Below are positions 18,873 to 27,526 of a stretch of DNA of 64,000 bases, piece after piece (the stretch's first letter is position 1; each line of letters opens with the position of its first letter). The notes beneath the pieces are model-generated. The model did not search any database. It was not told the origin of the DNA and saw only the letters and a list, made by a program, of their open reading frames with translations. Source of the DNA: Porphyromonadaceae bacterium FC4 (lineage in GTDB: Bacteria; Bacteroidota; Bacteroidia; Bacteroidales; Porphyromonadaceae); NCBI GenBank assembly GCA_900120395.1, contig LT635553.1, positions 212,721 to 276,720 on the forward strand, given 5' to 3'. A program made the position numbers and the translations under genes.

Positions 18873-19223
18873 CTACAGCCTTAGTTCGATCTTTGCGTAG
18901 TTATAGACCGCCTCCTTCTTCCCGTTGCTGGTCACTTTTCGCACCAGGATCACGTAGGTCGATCCGGGACGGTAGAGCTCATCAAACTCCCCCAGGCTCT
19001 TTAGAGACAGAGCGGTGTGCAGCCCCTTCAGCTTCTCGATCACTTCGAGGGAGTGAGTCTGTGGGAGCTGCTCCAGCTCGTACACGACAAAGTTGCCAAA
19101 CCGATCCTTCTGGTTGTCAACCAATAGATAGAGCGGCTTGGACTTCAAAAACTCCGGTTGCCCATCTGTCACGCATCCCGCCAGTAGCAACCCGAGACAA
19201 AGGAATAAAAAGAGTCTTCTCAA
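18873..19223 (-). CDS. Small hypothetical lipoprotein
   Basis: The 116-residue protein begins MRRLFLFLCLGLLLAGCVTDG, a lipoprotein signal with lipobox LAGC. The mature part is short, mixed alpha/beta and ends KIELRL; I do not recognise a family. It stops 6 bp before the ftsW start, so it is probably co-transcribed with the cell-wall genes and could be an envelope protein. Confidence 0.75.
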   Translation of the reverse strand: MRRLFLFLCLGLLLAGCVTDGQPEFLKSKPLYLLVDNQKDRFGNFVVYELEQLPQTHSLEVIEKLKGLHTALSLKSLGEFDELYRPGSTYVILVRKVTSNGKKEAVYNYAKIELRL

Positions 19224-19280
19224 AGTATTGTTCTGATCCTATATTTACAGAGTCCCTTACTGATCTCTTGTCCGGTCGTC

Positions 19281-21107
19281 TTAGTTGAGCGCATACCCAT
19301 AGAGATCGTTGATCTCGTCCTGGTATCTGCTCAGGATCACCGCCCGCTTAGCCTTTAGGCTGTTGGTGAGCTGACCATTTTCGATCGTAAAGGGCTCCGG
19401 TATGATATAAAACTTCTTGACCCGCTCATACTCGGCTACGTCGCGCAGAGCATGGTTGAGCCTTTCTTGCAAAAAGGCGGTCACCTCAGGGGACTTACGC
19501 AGGACCTCCGGGTCTTGCGGCAGGTCTGCTCCGCCCTCCTGCTCTCCGAGCAGCTTGGTGAGCTTGGACCAGTTGGGGTAGATCAGGGCGCTCACAAAGT
19601 TGCGCTTATCCGCCACCACCAGTGCCTGCTCGATGACCGAGTCGCTCACCATCAGCCCCTCCAGCATCTGTGGGGCTATATACTTGCCATTGGCAGTCTT
19701 GTAGAGATCCTTGGAGCGCTCCTTGAAGTACAGGTAGCCATCCTCATCTTGGGTGACGAGGTCGCCGGTCCTAAAGAACCCATCCTCCGTAAACGCCTTG
19801 GCATTCTCCTCTGGCTTGTTGTAGTAGCCGGTGGTGATGGACGATCCCTTCACCAGGAGCTCGCCTCCCGCCTCTTGGTCAATCCGTATCTGCAGGTGAT
19901 CCAGGGGCTTGCCTATGCTGCCAAACTTGGTCTCCTCCGGCATGCAGTAGGAGACCGTCGCCGTCGTCTCCGTCGCTCCATACCCGTAGGCGATGGGGAT
20001 CGCAAAGGAGAGCAAAAAGCCATGCACCTCCTTGCTCAGAGCCGCACCGGACACTGGGAAGAGGACGCCGCGGTCGATCCCTACGGTCTTTTTCACCAGC
20101 TTTAGGAGCGTCTTTTCGTACATTTTGTACTTCATTTTCAGCCCCAGGGGTGGGGTTTTCTCCTTTGCCAGGTATTCCATCTGGTACTCGTGGCACACCT
20201 TTAGGCAGTCCTGGCTGACGTGGTTGAGCGAGGGGGGCATGTGCTCCATCTTTTCTCGGACACCCAGGTACACCTTCTCCCAGAAGCGCGGCACATTGCA
20301 CATGTAGTGCGGGCGTATCTCGGGGAGTGTGGTCGTGATTTGGTGCGGATCGGTATTGATGGCGATGATGATCCCACACTGCAGGCAGAGCAGGCACCAC
20401 ATTTTCTCAAAGATGTGGGTCATCGGCAAGAAGTTCATGCTGATGTTTTGTGCCTTGATCCCCGGCATGCCGGCGTGGTGGTTGATGGAGGTGGCGACGT
20501 TCAGATGGGTGAGGATCACTCCCTTGCTCTCACCACTGGTGCCGCTGGTGTAGAGGATGAAGGCGATGTCCTCCTCGCGGCTCTCCACACGGCGCTTCTC
20601 CACCTCATCCTGGCAGGACTTGCGCGCTCCTTTCTCCAGGAAGTCCGTGAAGTACATGCTCCGCTCATCCTCCGGAGCAAAGGTCACCTCCGGGTCATAC
20701 GCCACGAGGGTGAGGTCGTGCGTCCGGGTGATCGGGTAGGCACAGTCGTACTGGCGCTGTCCGCCCACAAAGAGCAGACGCATGCCGGAGTCCTCCACGA
20801 TGTACTTTACCTGACCGGTGGAGAGGGTCGCATAGAGCGGTACCCCATAGGCACGGATGCTCAGGCAGCCCATATCGGTGTACAAAAACTCCTTCATGTT
20901 TTCCGAGAAAACACCGACCGGCTCCTGTACTCCGATCCCAAATGCTACCAGCGCTTCCGCCGTGCGTTGGATCTGAGTACCCACCTCGTCCCACTTGAGG
21001 TTGCGCCACTTGCCTGAGTCGTCGTCACGTACCTTGAGGCAGGTGCTGTCGCCGTGGAGGGTCATCTTTTTTACGGGAAGAAGGGGAAGGGGGTAAGTCT
21101 TGTACAT
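19281..21107 (-). CDS. Long-chain fatty-acid--CoA ligase (AMP-forming)
   Basis: The 608-residue adenylate-forming enzyme has the A3 loop FILYTSGTSGESKGVILTH, MNFLPMTHIFEK, the A5 block YGYGATETTATVSY, the A7 block GFFRTGDL and the A8/A10 region YLYFKERSKDLYKTANGKYIAPQ. Length and the ERSKDLYKTANGKYI segment fit long-chain acyl-CoA synthetases of Bacteroidetes. It activates fatty acids at the cytosolic membrane face. It has no close operon partner. Its upstream region is the repeat into which the prophage inserted. Confidence 0.95.
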   Translation of the reverse strand: MYKTYPLPLLPVKKMTLHGDSTCLKVRDDDSGKWRNLKWDEVGTQIQRTAEALVAFGIGVQEPVGVFSENMKEFLYTDMGCLSIRAYGVPLYATLSTGQVKYIVEDSGMRLLFVGGQRQYDCAYPITRTHDLTLVAYDPEVTFAPEDERSMYFTDFLEKGARKSCQDEVEKRRVESREEDIAFILYTSGTSGESKGVILTHLNVATSINHHAGMPGIKAQNISMNFLPMTHIFEKMWCLLCLQCGIIIAINTDPHQITTTLPEIRPHYMCNVPRFWEKVYLGVREKMEHMPPSLNHVSQDCLKVCHEYQMEYLAKEKTPPLGLKMKYKMYEKTLLKLVKKTVGIDRGVLFPVSGAALSKEVHGFLLSFAIPIAYGYGATETTATVSYCMPEETKFGSIGKPLDHLQIRIDQEAGGELLVKGSSITTGYYNKPEENAKAFTEDGFFRTGDLVTQDEDGYLYFKERSKDLYKTANGKYIAPQMLEGLMVSDSVIEQALVVADKRNFVSALIYPNWSKLTKLLGEQEGGADLPQDPEVLRKSPEVTAFLQERLNHALRDVAEYERVKKFYIIPEPFTIENGQLTNSLKAKRAVILSRYQDEINDLYGYALN

Positions 21108-21299
21108 CCTTGTATAATTGTCTTCGAAGTCATCAACAGTCGGAGGTGCAGTCGCATTTCACCCGGAGGATGGACTCTACAAATCCATCTGCAAGGTACA
21201 CATTTTCTGCGACCTTCTGAAAAAAAGCGAAGCCACTTGTCCCCTCCCGGATGGCGCACTCCGCCGCCGACGGCTTAGGCAGACGACCGGCATCAGTCG

Positions 21300-21696
21300 A
21301 CCCCAATAGGGGTCGCATAATGTAGCCCGGGGTCAGACGCTCCTATCGTCGCTCTGACCCCGGGCTGTGCTCTACGAACCCGACATGCACCGGGGTAAAT
21401 ACCCCTTCTCGCTAGCCCGGCTCTGCCGGCCCAAGTAACCAAACGCCCCGACCTTATGGCGACCCCTGGCGGGGTCGTTTTGTTTTTGGAGGCAATCGTC
21501 TTTCCCCGGGGTCATCGTCGGGGCGTTAGCCCCTCCTCGACACCCGGTCTATGAAGGAGGCACCCCTGGCGGGGTGCTTCCGCCCCCCACCTCCTATCCA
21601 AAAGGGAGTATATTTAACGGAGCGAAAGGACGGGGACTGCCGACCCCGGAGGGGTCGTTTTTTCGTAGCCCGGGTGTCGAGGTGCGCAGCACCGAA
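21300..21696. repeat. GC-rich palindromic repeat mosaic, interrupted by the prophage
   Basis: The same units as near 5,000-5,310 recur: CGACCCC...GGGGTCG hairpins, GCCCGGGTGTCGAGG units and CACCCCTGGCGGGGTG. The stretch upstream of the acyl-CoA ligase (21,108-21,300) has no gene. The repeat is cut at 21,696 by the prophage and its other half resumes at 55,294-55,350; joined, the two halves match the copy near 5,155-5,200. Confidence 0.85.
21693..21696. repeat. Left copy of target-site duplication (CGAA)
   Basis: CGAA at 21,693-21,696 is repeated at 55,294-55,297, directly outside the right prophage end. Joining the flanks through one CGAA restores the host repeat (CACCGAA|GACCCCGGG), as in the uninterrupted copy at about 5,160-5,175. 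Mu makes 5-bp duplications; only four identical bases are seen here. Confidence 0.75.
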
Positions 21697-21815
21697 TATG
21701 GGGGAGGGAACGGGATGTGCAGAAAGGTGATGAGGGGAAATTGGGTGTAAGTGGCTGATTGGTGGGGTATTGTGTGGTTTTGGCTATTGGGGTGAGTGTT
21801 GAAACGAAATGTGCA
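21697..21815 (+). other. Prophage left end with transposase-binding-like sites
   Basis: Site L1 is AACGGGATGTGC at 21,709-21,720, 12 nt from the tip. Site L2 is in GTGTTGAAACGAAATGT (21,796-21,812). Both match the right-end repeats in inverted orientation. By analogy with Mu L1-L3 they are probably transposase binding sites; a third left site is not clear. Confidence 0.75.
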
Positions 21816-21953
21816 TTTTGGTTGATTTCAGGTTGATTTTTGGAGGAGTGTTCGAGGGGTGTTCGAGTTGATGGTGTTGATGTGTTGTGAATAAGTCCTC
21901 AAAGGGGTTGGTTTTGGGGTTGGTTTGAATGGATGATGGATGGGGCGATGGCT

Positions 21954-21995
21954 CACAAAGCTTAATTGTATGGGCTTTGTGGGCTTTTTCTTTGT
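21954..21995 (+). terminator. Terminator-like hairpin in prophage left end
   Basis: CACAAAGC (21,954-21,961) pairs with GCTTTGTG (21,974-21,981), followed by GGCTTTTTCTTT. It would stop rightward transcription. The rest of the 21,816-22,120 region has no gene. Confidence 0.45.
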
Positions 21996-22123
21996 CCTTT
22001 CGGCTGGTTGTGTTTGAATGGTGTCCTAGTGATTGGCGAGGGCAGGAATTCTAAGAGAAAAAGAGGCGTTTTAAGGGTGGCGTTCGGAAGGAAATCGGAC
22101 GGTAATAAGATAACTGAAACCAC

Positions 22124-22235
22124 TTAGGGTATGCATTAGGGTATGCAAAAATGAGTTTAGGGTATGCATTGGAAAAACTCCAGCCAAAAACGGATTGTGT
22201 TTTAGGGTATGCAGAAAAGTAGTTTAGGGTATGCA
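22124..22235 (+). repeat. Five TTAGGGTATGCA iterons
   Basis: Exact 12-bp copies begin at 22124, 22136, 22157, 22202 and 22224, all in the same orientation. The first two are abutting; the others are spaced by 21, 45 and 22 bp start to start, near whole or double helical turns. They lie between the left end and the repressor gene, the place where Mu has its internal activation sequence and operators. They are likely a binding array for a phage regulator or transposase N-terminal domain. Confidence 0.9.
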
Positions 22236-22429
22236 GTAGTTGGTATATTTTTCGTCTCTGTATATATGTAGATATACGGTTGTCTATTGTGTAGTGGCTC
22301 CTTTGCGTATGTTATTGAGGGGTAAATGCCACACTATGACATATGTAAGTGTACACTCAAATGAATTGCAACCCATTGATATATAGATAGATGCATATAA
22401 AAGTGGCATTTGGTGTGCGACACACCTGT

Positions 22430-23158
22430 TTAGCCCATATTATTGTATCGAATAGTGAACTTGATTAGTGCGATGTGCTGAATGTGCCTTATCTCGACGT
22501 CGCGTGGGCTGTAGTGTTCGTTGTTTGAGACTAGGGTTACTTTGTTTGGATCGGACTTGTGCTTGTGTACCCACTTGACGGTGATGTAAATGTCCCCGTC
22601 TTCATTTATACTGATGAGGTACATATCTCCATAGTGTATATTCTGGATGTCGTGTATGATTTTGTACGCCACTATATCACCGCTTTTTACCAGCGGGTAC
22701 ATGGAGTCCCCGGTAACATTGAGAGCACCATCACAGCTTGGCATATTGGGTATGTGAATTTTTCCGATCTCATACTCCGGCAATAGGTCGAGCTGCTGTA
22801 ATACTCCTGCCGTCGCTTCAAGAGAATAGAGGGGTATGTACTGTTGTTCTTCTATTCTCTCTGTGTAGTCCGGGTGATGAATAGGAGTTATGATCGCCTC
22901 TTTCTCGATACTTGGTCTAATCATCTCGCCCTTGCCTGTGACAAGCCATTCCGGAGATACGTCCTCATAGTAGGCGAGAAATCTCGTCAGGTTATCCTCG
23001 CTTATACCGTTGTTTTGTCCAAGTATTCCCCTGGTCATCCCAGTTTCCTTGTAGCACTGGTATTGTGATATCCCCTTGTGATCAAGGTATTCTAGGATGT
23101 TCTTTTTGATGGGAGAAGAAATGTTCGAGTTTTCTTGCATAGTCCAAATATCTTGCAT
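22430..23158 (-). CDS. Phage repressor, XRE-type HTH plus S24 (LexA-like) peptidase
   Basis: The 242-residue protein has an N-terminal helix-turn-helix (ISQYQCYKETGMTRGILGQ, about 30-50). Its C-terminal S24 domain has the Ala-Gly cleavage pair in SLEATAGVLQ, the nucleophile serine in GDSMYPLVKSGDIV and the lysine in ITVKWVHK. These parts predict RecA-stimulated self-cleavage, so the prophage is probably SOS-inducible, unlike Mu c, which is not of this type. It is transcribed leftward, divergent from the early operon. ATGs at 23158 and 23140 are both possible starts. Confidence 0.9.
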   Translation of the reverse strand: MQDIWTMQENSNISSPIKKNILEYLDHKGISQYQCYKETGMTRGILGQNNGISEDNLTRFLAYYEDVSPEWLVTGKGEMIRPSIEKEAIITPIHHPDYTERIEEQQYIPLYSLEATAGVLQQLDLLPEYEIGKIHIPNMPSCDGALNVTGDSMYPLVKSGDIVAYKIIHDIQNIHYGDMYLISINEDGDIYITVKWVHKHKSDPNKVTLVSNNEHYSPRDVEIRHIQHIALIKFTIRYNNMG

Positions 23159-23165
23159 ATCTTTG
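23158..23165 (+). promoter_or_regulatory. Candidate early promoter (-7 box)
   Basis: TATCTTTG fits TAnnTTTG, with TTG 20 bp upstream at 23135-23137. It would drive the early operon starting at 23213, with a leader of about 40 nt. It overlaps the repressor's N-terminal codons and one half of the operator dyad. Confidence 0.55.
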
Positions 23166-23196
23166 TCACGTGGTAAGATGATTACCGGGTCACAAA
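23162..23196. promoter_or_regulatory. Operator dyad of the immunity switch
   Basis: The 35-bp imperfect inverted repeat has outer arms TTTGTCAC / GTCACAAA and inner arms GGTAA / TTACC around GATGA. It overlaps the early -7 box at one end and the repressor -7 box (CAAATATA, 23193-23200, TATATTTG on the minus strand) at the other, so one bound protein could control both promoters. Confidence 0.6.
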
Positions 23197-23200
23197 TATA
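23193..23200 (-). promoter_or_regulatory. Candidate repressor promoter (-7 box)
   Basis: On the minus strand it reads TATATTTG (TAnnTTTG), placed 35 bp before the ATG at 23158 and 53 bp before that at 23140. A -33 element is not clear. Confidence 0.5.
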
Positions 23201-23212
23201 CTGAAATAAGAA

Positions 23213-23593
23213 ATGTCACGATACCGAGAGATTATGAGACGAATAATTGTAAGCCAAGAGACGCGAGAAAAACTGCGTACTGTGTTTGATGTCAGCGACA
23301 AGACTGTAAGCTTTGCGCTTAATTATCGTAGCGACAATGAACTTGCACAGAAAATCAGGATGCTTGCTCTGCAAAATGGTGGTAAGAGTACAGGTGGGGA
23401 TATGGAGACCTTTTTTGCGGAAAACTACCTTGTTCAGCGATTTGGAGCAGATGTGGAGATTAGGGTTGACCTCACTAATGATGCTACCACTCTATCGAAG
23501 CGTGGTAAAGTGATCAAGGAGTTAAAAAACACCAAGATAGAGGAGCTCATGCGGCTTCAGCAAAAGGCACAGCTTCTGTCCCAGGTACTCTAG
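23213..23593 (+). CDS. Small phage early protein, probable DNA-binding regulator
   Basis: The 126-residue protein has an N-terminal segment (LRTVFDVSDKTVSFALNYRSDNELAQKIRMLAL) with helix-turn-helix character, the sort of pattern in which a recognition helix is followed by LAQKIR. Its C-terminal half is rich in charged residues (LKNTKIEELMRLQQK). It is the first gene of the early operon and stops directly before the transposase ATG. By position it may play the role of Mu Ner, but I do not recognise the family. Confidence 0.75.
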   Translation: MSRYREIMRRIIVSQETREKLRTVFDVSDKTVSFALNYRSDNELAQKIRMLALQNGGKSTGGDMETFFAENYLVQRFGADVEIRVDLTNDATTLSKRGKVIKELKNTKIEELMRLQQKAQLLSQVL

Positions 23594-25789
23594 ATGATGA
23601 TATACTACGACAATAAGCTTTGCACCACCTATAGGGAGTGTTCCGGTGGGGACGATCCTATAGTGAAAGAGGGTACGTTACGGTCTTGGCTCTCACGAAG
23701 ACTGGTATTGTATGCTAGGCGAGCTCAGGGTCGTGGGGTAAAAGCGTTGATAGATGTGGCGACCTTGCCGAAAGAGGTGCAGGATGCTTTGATTGAGCGA
23801 TATGGTTTGCCCACGAAGCCAAAGATGATTATGGGCGATGAAGTAGAGATGACACGAGATGTCAAAGCCCTCGACTTCTACAACCGGCATCGGTACCAAG
23901 ATAGAGATGGGAGTGAGCTCAGCTTGCCCAATGATCTGATTATGGAGTACACCCTGAATGCCAGCACCCTCAATACACTCATCCAAGAAGAGCGACGGCT
24001 CAAGATGCTCAGCAACAAACTCAATAATAAAAGGAGCGACATCCACAAACTCCTCCACCAGGCTTCGGAAGAGCTCCGGAAAGAGTATGGACACACCCTA
24101 CCGGCCAGCGAAAGGCGACTGAGAGAGAAGATACGACAGTACAAGAAAGAGGGCTACAGCAGTCTAATCACCCGAGCCATGGGCAATAACAACAGCCAAA
24201 AGATCACCAGCGAAGGCGGTGAGTACATCATCGCCCTCAAGCTCTCCAAGCTCCCCGTCTTGAGCCACGAAGAGATACTAGAGCTCTACAATTACAAGTG
24301 CAAAGAGATGGGCTGGAAAGAGCTAGATAGCATCCAAGCACTTCGCAACTACCTCTATAGCCCTGCCGTGAAACCGAAGTGGTATGGCGGAGTGGTTGGC
24401 GAGCTCAGTGCCTACCAACTCTTCGGCTACAAACACAAGACCAAGCTCCCCACACAGCGTGATAGTCTTTGGTATATCGATGGTACCAAGCTCAACCTCT
24501 ACTACAATGATGGGGGCAAGCTCCGTACCGTAATGGTTGTGGAGGTGATCGATGCCTACAGCGAGTGCTTCCTTGGGTATGCCCTTTGCGACAACGAGGA
24601 CTTCCTAGCCCAGTGGCGAGCCGTCTGTATGAGCCTCAAGACCGCAGGCCAGAGACCCTACGAGTTTGTCCACGACAATCAAGGTGGTCAGAGCAGTCAG
24701 ATTGCCCGAGAGTTCTTCGACCGAATATCCATCGTCCACCGCCCAACGCAAGCTCATCGACCACAGAGTAAGAGCATTGAGAGCGTCTTCGGCAGGTTTC
24801 AGAAAGAGGTGCTCAGGCGATGCCCTTGGTTTACAGGAGCCAATATCACCGCCAAGAACCCCGAGAGCCGAGCCAAGCTAGAGTGGATCAAGACCAACCT
24901 CAACCTCCTCCCACGTAGCCGTGAAGAGCTCGAGGAGCAGTACGTAGCAATGCGAGAAGAGTGGAACCTCCGCCTGCACCCCGAGACCAAGCGACCACGG
25001 ATAGAGATGTACCGGACGAGTGTCAATGAAGCCCTCAGCCCACTCACCCGGACCGATTACGAAGAGCTATTCCTCGTCACCCGACCACGGAGCATCCGCT
25101 TTGATGATAGTGGTCTATCCATGCAGAGTGGCCAAGAGACCTTTATGTACGATGCCTACCGCTACGAGGGCGACACCCTCTTGGTAGACTTCGAGTGGCG
25201 ACTCAAGAATATAGGCCGGAACTTCATCGTGCGCTACAATCCCGACGACATCACCAAGGTATACCTCTACACCGAGACAAAGAACGGGCTTCGCTTCGAG
25301 CGTACCCTCCTTCCCAAGTTTGAGATTGCCCGAGCGATCCAAGAGCAAGGAGAGCAGGATGCCAAGTGGATCCGTATGATCCAGAAAGAGGATAAGAAGG
25401 CACGCCTGGGACTGGTAGCCGAGCAGAGATCCATCAGCGAAGTGTGGGCGGTGGGAGCTCCCAGCCTGGAGCCCGATGTCACAGGCACCAACGCCCAAGA
25501 GCGAACCGAGCTCGACCAAGAGGTAGAGAAGCGAGTGGCCGAGAAGCTAAAGCGACACAAGGAGAAAGGCATCACCGCCACGCCCACCCCTAAGCCTCTC
25601 GAGCTACTACGAGAAGGCACACCCCTAGAGCCTGCCCAACTGCAGAAGCAAGAGAGCCTACAGACGTGGGACGACATAGAGATCAAAGTGGTAGGACAGA
25701 GCAAGAGCGATGACCTCCTACCGGGCTTTGAAAACTTCAAGCCCCTGAGTAGAGAAGAGATCAAAAAGAATACACGCAAAAGATATTGA
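23594..25789 (+). CDS. MuA-like DDE transposase
   Basis: The 731-residue protein has an integrase-core domain with catalytic residues visible as D296 (LWYIDGTKL), D361 (FVHDNQGG) and E396 (SIESVFGRF), a D-x64-D-x34-E layout typical of Mu-type transposases. A beta-barrel-like segment (YEGDTLLVDFEWRLKNIGRNFIVRYNPDDITKVYLY, about 520-560) and a basic/acidic C-terminal tail (about 630-731) follow, the latter where MuA contacts MuB. The N-terminal half has an HTH-like region. It should bind the prophage ends and carry out transposition. The start follows the upstream stop with no gap. Confidence 0.95.
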   Translation: MMIYYDNKLCTTYRECSGGDDPIVKEGTLRSWLSRRLVLYARRAQGRGVKALIDVATLPKEVQDALIERYGLPTKPKMIMGDEVEMTRDVKALDFYNRHRYQDRDGSELSLPNDLIMEYTLNASTLNTLIQEERRLKMLSNKLNNKRSDIHKLLHQASEELRKEYGHTLPASERRLREKIRQYKKEGYSSLITRAMGNNNSQKITSEGGEYIIALKLSKLPVLSHEEILELYNYKCKEMGWKELDSIQALRNYLYSPAVKPKWYGGVVGELSAYQLFGYKHKTKLPTQRDSLWYIDGTKLNLYYNDGGKLRTVMVVEVIDAYSECFLGYALCDNEDFLAQWRAVCMSLKTAGQRPYEFVHDNQGGQSSQIAREFFDRISIVHRPTQAHRPQSKSIESVFGRFQKEVLRRCPWFTGANITAKNPESRAKLEWIKTNLNLLPRSREELEEQYVAMREEWNLRLHPETKRPRIEMYRTSVNEALSPLTRTDYEELFLVTRPRSIRFDDSGLSMQSGQETFMYDAYRYEGDTLLVDFEWRLKNIGRNFIVRYNPDDITKVYLYTETKNGLRFERTLLPKFEIARAIQEQGEQDAKWIRMIQKEDKKARLGLVAEQRSISEVWAVGAPSLEPDVTGTNAQERTELDQEVEKRVAEKLKRHKEKGITATPTPKPLELLREGTPLEPAQLQKQESLQTWDDIEIKVVGQSKSDDLLPGFENFKPLSREEIKKNTRKRY

Positions 25790-25795
25790 TGAATT

Positions 25796-26641
25796 ATGGA
25801 AAAGCAGAGAGTTATTGATCAGCTAAAGAGATTTATTGAGAAGAAAGCCGGTAGCCAAAACAAAGCGAGCACCATGCTCAAGGTCGGCAAAAGCACTATT
25901 AGCGTGATGCTTCAGGGCGATCCCGATGGCAAGGTGAGCGAAGAGATGTGGCGAGAGATTGATGCCAAGACCAAGCCTGCCAGCGGTAGCCAAGGGTGGA
26001 ATATCGTAGAGACCCGTGCCTTCCTTGAGATGACCACCGTGATGGAAGATGTGCAGGAGGATGCCGGCTGCACATGGATTGTTGGAGAGGCAGGGAGTGG
26101 CAAGAGCACCACCGCCCGCCACTATGCCGAGCAGAATCCCAACGCCCACTACGTGCTGTGTGGCGATATGGTGCGGAGCGAGTTCCTCGGCGAAGTAGGC
26201 AGGAGCATCGGGCGAAAGCTCACACGCAGCAGTCTACGCAGTTGCCTGATGGAGCTTGTGGAACACCTACAGAGCGAGCATCTGCCCCTACTCATCTTTG
26301 ATGAGGCCGATAAGCTCACCGATGGGGTCTTCGATTACTTCGTGCAGATCTACAACCACCTCGAGGATCGGTGCGGACTCGTCTTCCTCTCCACTAGCAG
26401 TATAGAGCAGAGGATGCAGAGAGGTCTGAGGGGCAATAAGCGAGGGTACGCAGAGTTCAATAGTCGGCTTGGACGGAAGTTCTTCCGTGCCGAGCCCATC
26501 AATAGCCAAGATGTCTATGCCGTGTGCCGAGGCAATGGGATCAGTGACGAGCAGGTACTCGCCAGCATTATCCAAGATGCCACCGCCTACGACAATGACC
26601 TTAGGCGGGTAAAGAAAAGAGTGAAAGCAGAAAGAAACTAA
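25796..26641 (+). CDS. MuB-like AAA+ ATPase
   Basis: The 281-residue protein has an N-terminal HTH-like region (GSQNKASTMLKVGKSTISVMLQGDPDGKVSEEMW), Walker A VGEAGSGKSTTA, Walker B LPLLIFDEADKL and a sensor-like FLSTSSIEQRM. In Mu, MuB binds target DNA, protects the phage from self-insertion and activates MuA; the adjacent transposase gene supports the same role. Start is 6 bp after the transposase stop. Confidence 0.93.
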   Translation: MEKQRVIDQLKRFIEKKAGSQNKASTMLKVGKSTISVMLQGDPDGKVSEEMWREIDAKTKPASGSQGWNIVETRAFLEMTTVMEDVQEDAGCTWIVGEAGSGKSTTARHYAEQNPNAHYVLCGDMVRSEFLGEVGRSIGRKLTRSSLRSCLMELVEHLQSEHLPLLIFDEADKLTDGVFDYFVQIYNHLEDRCGLVFLSTSSIEQRMQRGLRGNKRGYAEFNSRLGRKFFRAEPINSQDVYAVCRGNGISDEQVLASIIQDATAYDNDLRRVKKRVKAERN

Positions 26642-26657
26642 AAGAGAAGAAAGCGCA

Positions 26658-26876
26658 ATGAAAGTAGAAGCAAAGCTAAGACTGCCCAAGATGACTAGAG
26701 ACGAGGCGCTCAAGATCTACGGAGGGTTCTTGCAGGAGCACCCCGATAGCCATGGAGCAATAATCATTGTGGCGTGGCTCAGAGAGATGCCCAAGTACGC
26801 CAAGGTAAGAGTGACTAGAGACCTAGTCACGGGAGGGTTTGAGATTAAGAGAGTAGATAGAAAGAGGAGAAAGTGA
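26658..26876 (+). CDS. Hypothetical early phage protein
   Basis: This 72-residue basic protein ends in VDRKRRK. It lies between the two ATPase genes with 16-bp and 1-bp gaps. No motif is recognised. Confidence 0.7.
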   Translation: MKVEAKLRLPKMTRDEALKIYGGFLQEHPDSHGAIIIVAWLREMPKYAKVRVTRDLVTGGFEIKRVDRKRRK

Positions 26877-26877
26877 T

Positions 26878-27522
26878 ATGGCAAAGCGAGCATTTAGCCC
26901 CAAGCAAGTCTTCTCGATGCGAAAAGAGACATTCAGCCTGAGCGACGAGTGGCAGTTGGCGTTTGGCGAGCCCGAGACCGTAGGCACATGGTTTGTGTGG
27001 GGCAACAGTGGCAATGGCAAGAGTAGCTTTATGATGCAGCTCGCCAAGGAGCTGTGCCGATTTGGCAAAGTGATCTACAATAGCCTCGAGGAGGGCTTGA
27101 GTCTGAGCTTTCAGGAGCAACTCCGGCGACACGGTATGCAGGAGGTCAACCGCCAGCTACTCATCATCACCGAGGATATGGAGACCCTCAAGGTACGCCT
27201 TCGGAAGCGTCGATGCCCACGAGTAGTGATCATCGATAGCCTACAGTATACAGGGCTCACCTTTGAGAGCTACCAAGAGCTAGTAGGCGAGTTTCCGAGG
27301 CACCTCTTCGTCTTTAGTTGCCAAGCACGTGGGAGCAAGCCCGATGGTCGGAGTGCCTGCCGAATCATGTACGATGCGATGCTCAAAATATGGGTAGAGG
27401 GCTACCGTGCTCACAGCAAAGGACGCTTCCTCGGTGAGCGCGGCTGGATCAACATCTGGGACAAGGGGGCAGAGAGCTACTGGGGCAGCAGAGAGGATAC
27501 GAACCAACAAAACGAAGCATAA
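26878..27522 (+). CDS. P-loop ATPase, RecA/RadA-like
   Basis: The 214-residue protein has Walker A WGNSGNGKSSFMMQLA (about 42-56), NSLEEGLSLSFQ, Walker B PRVVIIDSLQYTG and a sensor-type VFSCQARGSKPDG, the order found in RecA/RadA-type and DnaB-type ATPases. It has no zinc finger or peptidase domain. It directly follows the MuB-like gene region, so the phage encodes two different P-loop ATPases in its early operon. A role in phage replication or recombination is an inference. Confidence 0.85.
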   Translation: MAKRAFSPKQVFSMRKETFSLSDEWQLAFGEPETVGTWFVWGNSGNGKSSFMMQLAKELCRFGKVIYNSLEEGLSLSFQEQLRRHGMQEVNRQLLIITEDMETLKVRLRKRRCPRVVIIDSLQYTGLTFESYQELVGEFPRHLFVFSCQARGSKPDGRSACRIMYDAMLKIWVEGYRAHSKGRFLGERGWINIWDKGAESYWGSREDTNQQNEA

Positions 27523-27526
27523 CACT

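Noticed and set aside
22124-22235. CRISPR-like repeats
   Set aside because: 12-bp repeats with short, unequal spacing; iterons fit better.
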